A stretch of DNA of 64,000 bases. Origin: Parapedobacter sp037190485 (GTDB lineage: Bacteria > Bacteroidota > Bacteroidia > Sphingobacteriales > Sphingobacteriaceae). The notes below the pieces were generated by a model, which was given only the letters and a program-made list of their open reading frames with translations, did no database searches and had not been told where the DNA came from. The DNA lies in contig JBBCJB010000044.1 of assembly GCA_037190485.1 (NCBI GenBank), positions 5,168-69,167 of the forward strand. Reading direction: 5' to 3'. Below are positions 53,226 through 61,296 of this stretch, piece after piece (the first letter of the stretch is position 1; every line of letters starts with the position of its first letter). The position numbers and the translations under genes are program-made.

Positions 53226-54362
53226 TCATTTGATGCCGACGGTTTCGTTACGGCGGTAATATCGATTGTGGAGTACAAACGCAATCGTCAATTGCGCCAG
53301 AATCAATGGGACAGGCCATTCATAAAGCGCAGCGACGACGGCCACAGCATACCAGGCAAAGCAATGGCGGATGAAGGCCAGAGGCGACCCAAGGGCCAGG
53401 TATCCCGTCGTGCGGGCAAGCACCACGCCCGAAAATAGGATCATGAAAGCCGTCATGGCAATGGCTGGATAAAAAAACAGGAGGAAGCCGGCCAACTCAG
53501 GAATCAAGAGCAGGAAAGCCGAAAGCGAAAAACTTCCAAAAACCGTCCAGTTAGACCAAGGAAGCTGACGTACGAAATAGAGGTGTCGATCGAAAAACCG
53601 GTAATCCTGGAAGGCGAGGAAAGCGTGTGCCAGTACCATGGTGGCAGCCATGCAGCAAGCCACCGATTCCGGCCTGTCGGCATCCGCCAGGTACAAGGCT
53701 TGGATGGCAAAAAGTAAGGCCGATACCCCCTTCACCAGGAGGAAACCCGCTTTTCGGTTCAACGCCAAATCGAGTAGATAAATCAGCGGAAGTGGCTTTT
53801 TCCACGGCCGTGTCCAGGCTACCAACGCGTTCCTTCCCTGGCGGCCGAACCGGTAACCATTGAACCGGTAAACATGCAATGCGGCGCCGCATACCGTCAA
53901 CCCGATTATGCCTACTGTTGCCATTCCAACTGTCGTAAACTCCCCGATCACGAAAGCATAACACAACGTGAGCAACCAGTAAAAGAGCATCGGTGCGAAT
54001 ACATACAATTGGCACAGGCACCATGCCATGAATTGTGTGCCACCGGGCAATGCTGTCATGCTATACCGCCAGAAGAGCTGCCGTTCATCCAAACTCTCCT
54101 TCCATACAAACGCCCAGCTTTTCAAGGCGTAGGCAACCCAGATGGCATAAATGGCCAGCGAGAACACCGGGGCTTGGATAAACGCAAGCAACAGGGAGAA
54201 GCCGAGGTAACGATGCGCATCCGCGTCATAGATGTGTCCCGCCGTTTTGATGAATAACCCATACCCGAACAGGAAGATGACGCTGTACAATAGGAACGAG
54301 CTGTTTTCCCGGTAAAACGAATTGCCGAACACCTTGATCAGCAGCTTGGCCAATACCATCAT
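53226..54362 (-). CDS. ABC transporter permease-like membrane protein
   Basis: The protein of about 378 residues has about ten predicted membrane helices (for example FLLYSVIFLFGYGLFIKTAG and LFAIQALYLADADRPESVAC) and short basic loops. It overlaps the upstream ATPase gene in an ATGA arrangement (ATG at 54362, ATPase stop 54361-54359), the usual layout of ABC-2-like exporter pairs. No substrate clue exists. In-frame ATGs upstream (54404) lie inside the ATPase gene and are less likely. Confidence 0.82.
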   Translation of the reverse strand: MMVLAKLLIKVFGNSFYRENSSFLLYSVIFLFGYGLFIKTAGHIYDADAHRYLGFSLLLAFIQAPVFSLAIYAIWVAYALKSWAFVWKESLDERQLFWRYSMTALPGGTQFMAWCLCQLYVFAPMLFYWLLTLCYAFVIGEFTTVGMATVGIIGLTVCGAALHVYRFNGYRFGRQGRNALVAWTRPWKKPLPLIYLLDLALNRKAGFLLVKGVSALLFAIQALYLADADRPESVACCMAATMVLAHAFLAFQDYRFFDRHLYFVRQLPWSNWTVFGSFSLSAFLLLIPELAGFLLFFYPAIAMTAFMILFSGVVLARTTGYLALGSPLAFIRHCFAWYAVAVVAALYEWPVPLILAQLTIAFVLHNRYYRRNETVGIK

Positions 54363-55000
54363 GGTACCGTGATTTGGCCTAATGCCCCGTTTTCTATCCG
54401 GCACCGCTGCCCGATCGCGATCTGCCCGGGAGGCTCCTGATGCGAGGTCAGCAGCACGGTATTACCCCGGTCGATTTCCGCATTGAGCCAATCGCCGAGC
54501 CGCGCGATGGCTTGGCTGTCCAAGGTAATGAACGGCTCGTCCAGCAGGAAGTAGCCGGGGGAACCGATGAATGCCAATAATAGGGAAAGCTTCTTGACCA
54601 TGCCTGCCGAATACTCCTGTATCGGATAGGCCAGGAAGTCGTGCATCCCGAAATCATCGATGAATCGCTCGGACCGTTGCATGTCGGCTTTTCGGGAAAC
54701 CTCGAATAACCTGATCAGGTCGTTACCCGTAAGGAAAGGGGGGAGGTTAGCCTCGCTTTCCGAAAAGGAAACCAAGCGGCGATACGCCAGGGCCTGTTTC
54801 CTTAAATCGACACCGCCTATGTTCACCTGTCCTTCGAAATCCAGTAGGCCGGCCAGTATTTTCAGCAACGTGCTTTTGCCCGAACCATTTTTGCCGACGA
54901 TCCACGTCAGTCCGGGTTCAAATCGATATTCCTGGATGTGGAGCACCGTTTTGAAGCCGTAGCGCTTTTTCAATCCGCGTATGATGATATTATCCCGCAT
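54359..55000 (-). CDS. ABC transporter ATP-binding protein
   Basis: The 213-residue ATPase has Walker A GKNGSGKST, a Q-loop region around LVSFSESEANLPP, a degenerate signature YSAGMVKKLS (in place of LSGGQ), Walker B YFLLDEPF and an H-loop LLTSHQEP. It is short, with only the nucleotide-binding domain, and partners with the overlapping permease. The intact pair stands out among the surrounding debris. 55001-55162 contains nothing recognised. Confidence 0.92.
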   Translation of the reverse strand: MRDNIIIRGLKKRYGFKTVLHIQEYRFEPGLTWIVGKNGSGKSTLLKILAGLLDFEGQVNIGGVDLRKQALAYRRLVSFSESEANLPPFLTGNDLIRLFEVSRKADMQRSERFIDDFGMHDFLAYPIQEYSAGMVKKLSLLLAFIGSPGYFLLDEPFITLDSQAIARLGDWLNAEIDRGNTVLLTSHQEPPGQIAIGQRCRIENGALGQITVP

Positions 55001-55162
55001 TGGCTATCGTTTCAATGTGTTTTCGACTTCGAATAGCCTGCAATGTTACATCCATGCTCCGTAAATTGGCGGTGTATAACAACCGGATTTACGTTGCCAG
55101 AATACATTATGGATGAGATTTCTGAATAGACCTTTCTCGGTTAGCTAGCCTTGGCAATCGAA

Positions 55163-55420
55163 TTAGGTAGTCGACATCTTTAGGTTCTTCTCGCTATAGG
55201 CGTCTTTCAGATTCAGGAAATCCAGCAGGTATGGGTCGCGGAATACCAGGTCCGGGCTCATTTTGTTTTCGTCACGCAGTGCCTGCAACTCTTGCTTGAT
55301 CAATTCATCGGGCTTCTTGCTGATTGGTGTCCGTTCGTAAAGCATGCCATCGATTTTCTCCCGAAGCGTCCTCACGTTCCAGCCCTCAACACGACACCTC
55401 TCGGCGTAAAATGTATCCAA
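55163..55420 (-). pseudogene. Fragment of a YhcG/DUF1016-family PDDEXK nuclease gene
   Basis: The segment reads FYAERCRVEGWNVRTLREKI, then LYERTPISKKPDELI, PDLVFRDPYLLDFLNLKDAY and SEKNL, which matches the central part of YhcG-like nucleases associated with restriction/defense loci. Both ends are missing: there is no ATG, an in-frame stop occurs upstream near 55463, and the C-terminal catalytic region is replaced by KMSTT and a stop. Confidence 0.75.
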
Positions 55421-55439
55421 CTCAATTGTCGTATCAGTG

Positions 55440-55518
55440 ATGCGACAATCTTCTCGATGATTTCAACCGTGATCTTGTTTTCCCCGCGCTCGTACTTGGT
55501 ATAGCTGGCCACGGTCAT
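55440..55518 (-). pseudogene. Fragment of an XRE-type helix-turn-helix gene
   Basis: From 55518 the minus strand encodes MTVASYTKYERGENKITVEI and IEKIVASL, the second half of an XRE/Cro helix-turn-helix. The frame then runs out of homology into the YhcG fragment in another frame. The N-terminal half is cut off by the inverted repeat at 55539-55567. Confidence 0.55.
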
Positions 55519-55538
55519 GCCTAGCTATCTAGTATATC

Positions 55539-55567
55539 CAATAAGTGAGAAGCCTACTCACTTATTG
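55539..55567. repeat. Perfect 11-bp inverted repeat at a rearrangement junction
   Basis: CAATAAGTGAG and CTCACTTATTG enclose a 7-nt loop. The right arm encodes the last residues of the 55554 gene, and its stop lies in the loop. No T-run follows. It may be that gene's transcription end or a recombination scar. Confidence 0.6.
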
Positions 55568-56222
55568 AGTTGGTCCCATTACCCTGCGCCTTGCCGCTTC
55601 CAAAGATAAGGGGGGAATCCAGCTTCGGGCTTATTTCCCGGCGCCAATATTTCAAGATACCGTCCACGCGCTCTTTCTCCAGCAGCATCACCTCGCTGCT
55701 GTACAATACCTTCAGGCACTTTTCCAGCTCGCTGGCACGGAACGCGATTTCGGTTTCTGCGTTGAGCCTGTTGAAGATTTCCAAACCATCCCGCTGCAAG
55801 TCGAAATAGCCATCCCCGATCCATGCCGTCAAAAGCGCCAATAGCGCCCGGTTGGTTTTCCGTGTGCTGCCTTTCGGCGCGTTTTGTTTCTTCCAGATGG
55901 TACACGTCCCTTCACCGGTGGTCGCGTAGGTGATGTGGGAGAAACCTTTGTAGCCGTCTTTGATTTGTTTGGTATGGTGAAGCTGTATGCTCCCGGGCGA
56001 TGTGCCGTTGGGGATGAGGTCACGGTGCGTGCACTTCAGGATAAACGGGAGTAGGTCCAATTGGTCTTCGGTGAAGCGGTTCTTGTCGCCCGGTTTGACG
56101 ATGAAGCCGAAAACATAATTGTTCGGTTTCCCGAGCAGGAAAGACAATTCATCGTCCGTCATGCCGCGCTCGTTGAGCAGTGCGATGACCCGGCAGATGA
56201 TGACGTAATCCATCATTGCCAT
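55554..56222 (-). CDS. HTH-like protein of unknown function (intact copy)
   Basis: The protein of about 222 residues has an N-terminal helix-turn-helix-like region (VIALLNERGMTDDELSFLLG, then KPNNYVFGFI) and a conserved body with STRKTNRALLALL and ELEKCLKVLYSSEVMLLEKE. No family is recognised; it looks like a Bacteroidota-specific regulator. The first ATG is at 56222; the frame also extends to a TTG at 56279. Its 3' 480 bp are duplicated at 51979-52459 as a broken copy. It lies downstream of the ParDE-like pair. Confidence 0.65.
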   Translation of the reverse strand: MAMMDYVIICRVIALLNERGMTDDELSFLLGKPNNYVFGFIVKPGDKNRFTEDQLDLLPFILKCTHRDLIPNGTSPGSIQLHHTKQIKDGYKGFSHITYATTGEGTCTIWKKQNAPKGSTRKTNRALLALLTAWIGDGYFDLQRDGLEIFNRLNAETEIAFRASELEKCLKVLYSSEVMLLEKERVDGILKYWRREISPKLDSPLIFGSGKAQGNGTNSISE

Positions 56223-56312
56223 GACCACATCCGGCTTGCCTGGTTTTCTTACGGATGCTTTTTGGATGACTTCGATCAATGTGATGGAATAAAGTAGGTA
56301 GCAGTAAGGCGA

Positions 56313-56612
56313 TTAAAAGATTTTCGAAGGATGCCGCTTGGCGTGGAAAATGGAAAAAACAGCAACTTTTCCGTTAGCTTCATCTACCCAATACACAATC
56401 AGATACGGAAACACTTTCAATTGCACGGCACGTATCTCATCGGGAAAGCGTACCTGGAATAATCTAGGGGATTTGCTTAACGTAGTGAGGTATTTGTTGA
56501 TTTCCTTGAGGAACCGCGTACCTAATCCAGGTAATTGTTCTTCGTACCATACAAAGGCTTCGTCGAGCTCCTGCAGAGCCTTTTCGGAGAGTTCTACCTC
56601 ATACAAGGCCAT
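56313..56612 (-). CDS. ParE/RelE-superfamily toxin
   Basis: The 99-residue protein has the ParE-type fold signatures: VELSEKALQELDEAFVWYEE at the start, GLGTRFLKEINKYLTTL and a C-terminal VFPYLIVYWVDE and IFHAKRHPSKI. ParE-like toxins act on DNA gyrase, RelE-like ones on ribosome-bound mRNA; the sequence favours ParE. Its start overlaps the antitoxin end by 14 bp. Confidence 0.88.
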   Translation of the reverse strand: MALYEVELSEKALQELDEAFVWYEEQLPGLGTRFLKEINKYLTTLSKSPRLFQVRFPDEIRAVQLKVFPYLIVYWVDEANGKVAVFSIFHAKRHPSKIF

Positions 56613-56898
56613 AGCGCTCTTTCACGGCCGTCCATGCAACGGGATTGTCTTTCCCGGATTGGTAATCGGCTTTGCGTTGCCTGAATTCCGTAACATCAGC
56701 CTCTGTAACGCCAAAGGATTTCATGAAGTCGCTGGTTGACGTGTCATCGACCGCATCATTGTCCAACAAATCGTCAACATGATCCAAAGAGATGCTCGGA
56801 GTGGATGATTCCGCGGTAACCTTGAAATTGAGCGACTTGGCCATCGCTTGCAGCCACTCGTAATCGCGTTTGCTTACATTATCCAATATCAACCTCAT
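56599..56898 (-). CDS. Cognate antitoxin of the ParE-like toxin
   Basis: This 99-residue protein precedes and overlaps the toxin, as antitoxins do. It is acidic in the middle (HVDDLLDNDAVDD) and has a C-terminal RQRKADYQSGK and AWTAVKERYG segment that is common among Bacteroidota addiction-module antitoxins and probably wraps the toxin. The N-terminus may serve dimerisation or DNA binding. It has its own consensus promoter upstream. Confidence 0.82.
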   Translation of the reverse strand: MRLILDNVSKRDYEWLQAMAKSLNFKVTAESSTPSISLDHVDDLLDNDAVDDTSTSDFMKSFGVTEADVTEFRQRKADYQSGKDNPVAWTAVKERYGLV

Positions 56899-56920
56899 AA
56901 TCTACTCCTTACTTTTTAAA

Positions 56921-56952
56921 CAAAGATAGACCTTCGCTGGCTTAGTTCCAAA
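56921..56952 (-). promoter_or_regulatory. Promoter of the toxin-antitoxin module
   Basis: Minus-strand TTTG (56952-56949) and TATCTTTG (56928-56921) are spaced by 20 nt, a full consensus. The predicted start near 56914 gives a leader of about 16 nt. Confidence 0.65.
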
Positions 56953-57012
56953 TTCAAACCAGACAATCTACGTCCCTGATTTTTGCCTGACAGTACCGTA
57001 AGCTGTGAACGA

Positions 57013-57450
57013 CTAACTCCGAAACGCCTCCCACACTTGTTTTACTACGGCTTTTTCGGCGGCCTTTTTGGTGCTCAGGTGGCTGTAGAGCTCATCGAGA
57101 TTGTTTAGCTTATTGGCGTGTGGTGAGACCTTGATGCCTTCCAGTACTTTGAGTACAAAAATGGGATCGGTTAGGGAATCGACGGTCTTGTTTACTTTTT
57201 CGTGGGAGTCGCTGACTTTCCAGTCGGGAGGAGGTAAAATGTCTTCCAACCCACAACCCAACTCTTCGGCTATTGTTGGGTAATCTGCCGAATTATACTG
57301 GTTTGGAGTTTTATGATTTTCAATATTAATCACGTAATTGCCACTTTTTTTTATATCTAAAGAAAACTGATAAGCTGATTTACCATTTACAAGTCTCCTT
57401 AGTTTTACGATATTTAATATATAGAGTGAAATACGATTTATTTTTTTCAT
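57013..57450 (-). CDS. AT-rich XRE-like helix-turn-helix protein
   Basis: The 145-residue protein has an N-terminal helix-turn-helix-like part (KLRRLVNGKSAYQFSLDIKK, then SGNYVINIEN) and a C-terminal basic helix (LSTKKAAEKAVVKQVWEAF). The SGNYVINIE turn parallels KPNNYVFGFI in the 55554 gene, so the two may be distant relatives. The 5' half is markedly AT-rich compared with every neighbour, suggesting acquisition from elsewhere. The target is unknown. Confidence 0.7.
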   Translation of the reverse strand: MKKINRISLYILNIVKLRRLVNGKSAYQFSLDIKKSGNYVINIENHKTPNQYNSADYPTIAEELGCGLEDILPPPDWKVSDSHEKVNKTVDSLTDPIFVLKVLEGIKVSPHANKLNNLDELYSHLSTKKAAEKAVVKQVWEAFRS

Positions 57451-57506
57451 GCTTCATTTTACAGTGCATTTGTCGTTTTAAAAGATTTTTACATACTCTT
57501 AAAAAT

Positions 57507-57536
57507 TTGTAAAAATTAAATTCATTCTTATATTTG
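57507..57536 (+). promoter_or_regulatory. Strong consensus promoter without an obvious gene
   Basis: TTTG (ending 57509) and TATATTTG (57529-57536) are separated by exactly 19 nt. The transcript would start near 57543 with a small GCCAA/TTGGC hairpin and run toward the structured element at 57672. No convincing reading frame follows. Confidence 0.6.
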
Positions 57537-57659
57537 CATCCGAAAGCCAATGTAATGTTGGCTATAGACTAATTATTTGGCGATTGACGCTGGATCTTGT
57601 CGTAGAAAACGTAGGAAATTTTCACGGGAGCAAGGTCAGGAGTCAAAGCCCCATTCTCT

Positions 57660-57667
57660 TACCTTTG
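57660..57667 (+). promoter_or_regulatory. -7 box (TACCTTTG) in front of a structured RNA
   Basis: Exact TAnnTTTG match ending 4 nt before the long hairpin at 57672. The expected transcription start (about 57673) coincides with the first base of the closing stem. Confidence 0.5.
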
Positions 57668-57671
57668 CAGG

Positions 57672-57756
57672 AAAGAGATGGGTGCTTGCTCTTGTTTCCT
57701 TCCTCGGCTTCCTACGGCCTTCTGCGGGGAATGAGGTAAGGCCCATCTCTTTTTTT
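57672..57756 (+). ncRNA. Candidate small structured RNA with built-in terminator
   Basis: An 11-bp perfect closing stem (57672-57682 with 57742-57752) ends in a seven-T run (57750-57756). Inside are an 8-bp stem with one bulge (57698-57705 with 57733-57741) and a 4-bp TTCC/GGAA stem capped by a 15-nt loop. A one-sided 15-nt internal bulge (57683-57697) follows the closing stem. A -7 box sits directly upstream. The rod-like shape recalls 6S-type or attenuator RNAs; no known family was recognised. Confidence 0.5.
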
Positions 57757-58032
57757 GAAGATACCGACCTTCTTTTTCCCAAAATAGATTTCATCGGCAG
57801 TGCCAAGCACTAACGGAATAGCCGATGGAAAGGATTCTTTACCCAGTAGCCAGCAAGCGCGTCCACCGGACGGCCGGAACCCGTGCGGTTTCCAGGGCCT
57901 GGCGCATCAGCACCCGCAACCTGTTCAAGAACGTCATCAAAAGCCCGGTTTGAATCGGTTTCTTCCCATGGATCGGTAACCTGCCGATCAATCGATTAAT
58001 TCACTGAATGATAACTTCAAAATGAGAAGAAA
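57757..58032 (+). other. Leader region of the G+C-rich susC operon
   Basis: No recognised gene. There is a basic 42-residue frame at 57825-57953 of unknown status and a GATCGG/CCGATC hairpin (57971-57989). A five-codon frame opens at 58021 just before the susC ATG. No TAnnTTTG box was seen close to susC, so transcription may come from 57529 or 57660 through the hairpin at 57672, which would then act as an attenuator. Confidence 0.35.
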
Positions 58033-61000
58033 ATGAAGCGAAATCTACGCTTCCGGGGATGCCATTGCCCCAAGCGAATACGACCGCTAAGCCTTTTGTT
58101 TACGATTTTCCTGCTCACGGTAGGAGGGAAGGGGGCTTTCGGGCAGCAATCCCTTTCGGGCACCGTGGTCGACAGCAGTGGCACCGCCATATCCGGCGCC
58201 ACCGTCACCATCAGGGGTACATCCGCCAGGACCCTCACCGATGACCGCGGCCGGTTCACGCTCCGCGCACCCGAAGCCACCGGCACACTCGTGGTTTCCT
58301 ACCTCGGCCACCAACCCATCACCGAGAAATTCGACACCGCCACGGGCGCGGAGTTCCACTTCACGCTGGTGCCCACCGACAACCTGCTGGAGGAAGTGGA
58401 GGTCTCCACCGGCTACCAGACCCTATCCAGCAGGATGGCCACCGGTAGTTTCGAACGCATCCGTTCCGCCGACTTCAACCACAATTTTTCACCGAATGTG
58501 CTGCAACGGCTGGAAGGGCAGTCCCCCTCCCTCTACTTCAACAACTCCTACGGCAGCGTGGTCAACCATGCCGAGCGCCGCTTGCCCAGCCTGAGGGGCA
58601 TCAGTGGATTCGGGCTGAACGCCAAGCCGCTGATCGTTTTGGATAATTTCCCCTACGAGGGGGACATCCACGACATCGATCCCGACCTGATCGCCTCGGT
58701 TCACCTGCTCAAGGATGCCGCATCGACCGCGGTCTGGGGCGCGCGGGCCGGCGGCGGGGTGATCGTGCTGACCTCCAAAAAGGCCGCGTACCGATCCGCC
58801 CTGGCCATGAACGCCAATGCGTCGATCGCTGTTTCCGGCAAACCGGACCTGCTGTACCTGCCCGTCATGGCCAGCGCGGATTTCATCGACGCGGAGACCA
58901 TCCTGTTCGAACGGGGGCACTACGACTGGAAACTCGCGGACACCTATTCGTACCCTTATGTCTCGCCCGTGGTCGAATCGCTGGCACAGCGGCGATCGGG
59001 TACGATCGGCGACGCGGATTTGGCCGGCCAGCTATCGGGATATCGCGGCAAGGACATCAGGGGGGATTACCTGCGGCACATCTACCGTCCCCAGGTTGTC
59101 CAGCAGTACGGGCTTTCCGTGCAGGGAGGGAGCGAAACCGCCCGGTACGGGATCCATGCCAACCATTACGGAAACCGGCACAACGTGGTCACTTCATCGA
59201 ATCGCAGGACCAGCCTGCGGACCGATCTCTCCTTCCGTCCGGTGGACGGGCTGGAAATACGTACCGATCTCCGGCTGACGCTGAACGATACCGACGACAT
59301 CGGGGGCGACATCAACGTGCGGTACGGTTCGCCGCTCAACCTCCCTCCCTACCTCAGCCTGTTCTCGCCCACAGGGACGCCCGCCAACATCGGCACCCGG
59401 TTCCGGTCGGGATTCGCCGATACGGTGGGAAACGGCGGGTTGCTCGACTGGACGTTCAATCCGGCGGCCGAGATAGGCAGGAGCGATACCGAGATGCGCA
59501 CGACCGACCTCTTGATCAATACCGGGCTGTCCTATCGGATACTTCCCGGCATGACGCTGTCCGCGGAATACCTCCACCAGGCCCATCACCTCACCAATGA
59601 CCGGTACTATTCGGCCGAATCCTATTTCGCCCGCGACCTGATCAATGAATACTCCCGCTACGAGAACGGGGCGGTGGTCCGCGGCATCCCACTAGGGGGC
59701 ATCTACATGCCGTCGGCCACGGATTTCAGGTCGCATTCCGGGAGGGTGTCGTTCGCGGTGGATCGCGAATGGGCCGGTGTGCACCGCCTGGATGCATTCG
59801 CCGCGGCGGAAATACGGGGCAACACCTCCGTCTCCTCCGACAACTGGCACTACGGGTACGACCCGAAATACCTGAGCACGCAGTATGTGGATCCATTGGG
59901 CGAATACCCGACATTTTTCGGATCCAGTGGAAGGATCCCGTACGAAGCTTCCTTTGACGACGGCATGGACCGATACACTTCGGTGCTGGCGAACGCGGCC
60001 TACCTGTACGCGAAGCGCTACGCGATCACGGCCAGCGTCCGCAAGGACGCCTCGAACCTTTTCGGTGTCCAGGCCAATCGCAGGGGGCAACCGTTCTGGT
60101 CGGCAGGTATGGCATGGCACGTGGACCAAGAGGGCTTCTTCCCGTTCCCGGGGTACATGCACATGAAAATCAGGGCCTCGTACGGTCATAGCGGGAACAC
60201 CAACAACCAGGTGCCCGCCATCCCCGTGATCACCCTGATGCCGCCAAACAGCATCACCGGCCTGCCGTTCGCCACGGCGAATACACCGCCAAACCCGGGC
60301 CTGAGCTGGGAAAAGGTGGGCACGTTCAATGCCGGCATCGACATCGGCCTGCAAAACGGCCTGCTTGCGATGACGATCGATGCCTTCAGGAAGCGCTCGA
60401 CCAACCTGGTAGCCAACGGGGCCGTCGACCTGAGCTCCGGATTCCAGACGCTGAGGAGGAACAGCGCCGACATCGCCGTGGATGGGTTGGACATGTCCGT
60501 CAGGGTCTCGCCGGTACGCAGGGAAAACCTGCGGTGGGCGATCACGGTGAACGCCGGACATGCCCGGCAGACCGTCACCAGGTTCCAGCCCGACCTCTCC
60601 CTGCCCGCGGACTACCTTTGGCGCGCGGGCCAGATCAACCCGATCGAAGGCAGGGATGCCTTCGGGGTGATGGCCTTCCGCTGGGCCGGGCTGGATCCCG
60701 AGACCGGGGCGGCCCGCGGCTGGCTGGCCGGGGAAATGACCTCGGACTACCGCAACCTCGTGAATAGGTCCACGTTGGACGATTTCGAGTACCTCGGCTC
60801 CGGGGTGCCCCGTTGGACCGGGAACCTGATGCAGGAACTGTACATCGGAAGGATAGGCATCCGGGCGAACCTGATGGCCAAACTCGGCTATTCCTTCTTC
60901 CGGAACAGCATCGATTACTACGGGCTGTTGACGGTGGGCAATGGCCATGCGGATTTCGGGAGGCGCTGGCGGCAACCGGGCGATGAGCTTTCCACCGACG

Positions 61001-61284
61001 TGCCGGCCATGCCGGAGTATGCGGATCTCTACCAATCCACGTTCTACTCCAGGGCCGCCCACCTGGTTGAAAAAGGGGATCACGTGCGGCTGCAGGAGGC
61101 CACGGTGAGCTACAGGGCCGACGCCGTGGGCAGGTTCAAGCAGTTGCGCATCAGCGCGACGGTCAGCAATCCGGGGATCCTCTGGCGCGCCAACCGGAAA
61201 GGGCTGGACCCCGACCTGGCGGGCTCCTTCACGGCGTTGCCCATGCCCATCACGGTGATCTTAGGCCTTTCGGCCAATCTTTAA
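58033..61284 (+). CDS. SusC/RagA-family TonB-dependent outer-membrane transporter (G+C-rich locus)
   Basis: The 1083-residue receptor has a signal peptide (KGAFGQ), a carboxypeptidase-regulatory-like domain (about 40-115, LSGTVVDSSGTAISGATVTI), a plug with LEGQSPSLYFNNSYG, PLIVLDNFPYEGDI and STAVWGARAGGGVIVLT, and a barrel ending in ITVILGLSANL. It lacks an STN domain. It belongs to a different branch from the SusC at 3540. With the next two genes it forms an operon (gaps of 12 and 6 bp). Base composition is clearly richer in G+C than the rest of the window. Confidence 0.93.
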   Translation: MKRNLRFRGCHCPKRIRPLSLLFTIFLLTVGGKGAFGQQSLSGTVVDSSGTAISGATVTIRGTSARTLTDDRGRFTLRAPEATGTLVVSYLGHQPITEKFDTATGAEFHFTLVPTDNLLEEVEVSTGYQTLSSRMATGSFERIRSADFNHNFSPNVLQRLEGQSPSLYFNNSYGSVVNHAERRLPSLRGISGFGLNAKPLIVLDNFPYEGDIHDIDPDLIASVHLLKDAASTAVWGARAGGGVIVLTSKKAAYRSALAMNANASIAVSGKPDLLYLPVMASADFIDAETILFERGHYDWKLADTYSYPYVSPVVESLAQRRSGTIGDADLAGQLSGYRGKDIRGDYLRHIYRPQVVQQYGLSVQGGSETARYGIHANHYGNRHNVVTSSNRRTSLRTDLSFRPVDGLEIRTDLRLTLNDTDDIGGDINVRYGSPLNLPPYLSLFSPTGTPANIGTRFRSGFADTVGNGGLLDWTFNPAAEIGRSDTEMRTTDLLINTGLSYRILPGMTLSAEYLHQAHHLTNDRYYSAESYFARDLINEYSRYENGAVVRGIPLGGIYMPSATDFRSHSGRVSFAVDREWAGVHRLDAFAAAEIRGNTSVSSDNWHYGYDPKYLSTQYVDPLGEYPTFFGSSGRIPYEASFDDGMDRYTSVLANAAYLYAKRYAITASVRKDASNLFGVQANRRGQPFWSAGMAWHVDQEGFFPFPGYMHMKIRASYGHSGNTNNQVPAIPVITLMPPNSITGLPFATANTPPNPGLSWEKVGTFNAGIDIGLQNGLLAMTIDAFRKRSTNLVANGAVDLSSGFQTLRRNSADIAVDGLDMSVRVSPVRRENLRWAITVNAGHARQTVTRFQPDLSLPADYLWRAGQINPIEGRDAFGVMAFRWAGLDPETGAARGWLAGEMTSDYRNLVNRSTLDDFEYLGSGVPRWTGNLMQELYIGRIGIRANLMAKLGYSFFRNSIDYYGLLTVGNGHADFGRRWRQPGDELSTDVPAMPEYADLYQSTFYSRAAHLVEKGDHVRLQEATVSYRADAVGRFKQLRISATVSNPGILWRANRKGLDPDLAGSFTALPMPITVILGLSANL

Positions 61285-61296
61285 CGAAAACAGAAC

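Noticed and set aside
57577..57813. 78-codon frame with TTG start over the structured RNA region
   Set aside because: It has a weak start and no similarity, and the underlying DNA is explained better by the long hairpin and T-run.
57825..57953. 42-residue basic frame upstream of susC
   Set aside because: It is short, unrecognised and without a promoter or conserved motif; kept only as a note in the leader region.
57757..58032. Possible cobalamin or other riboswitch before susC
   Set aside because: I looked for the B12-box and other known aptamer cores and found none; only a short GATCGG hairpin is present.
59692..61083. 463-codon minus-strand frame inside the second susC
   Set aside because: High G+C content makes long antisense frames expected; the plus frame is a complete TonB-dependent receptor.
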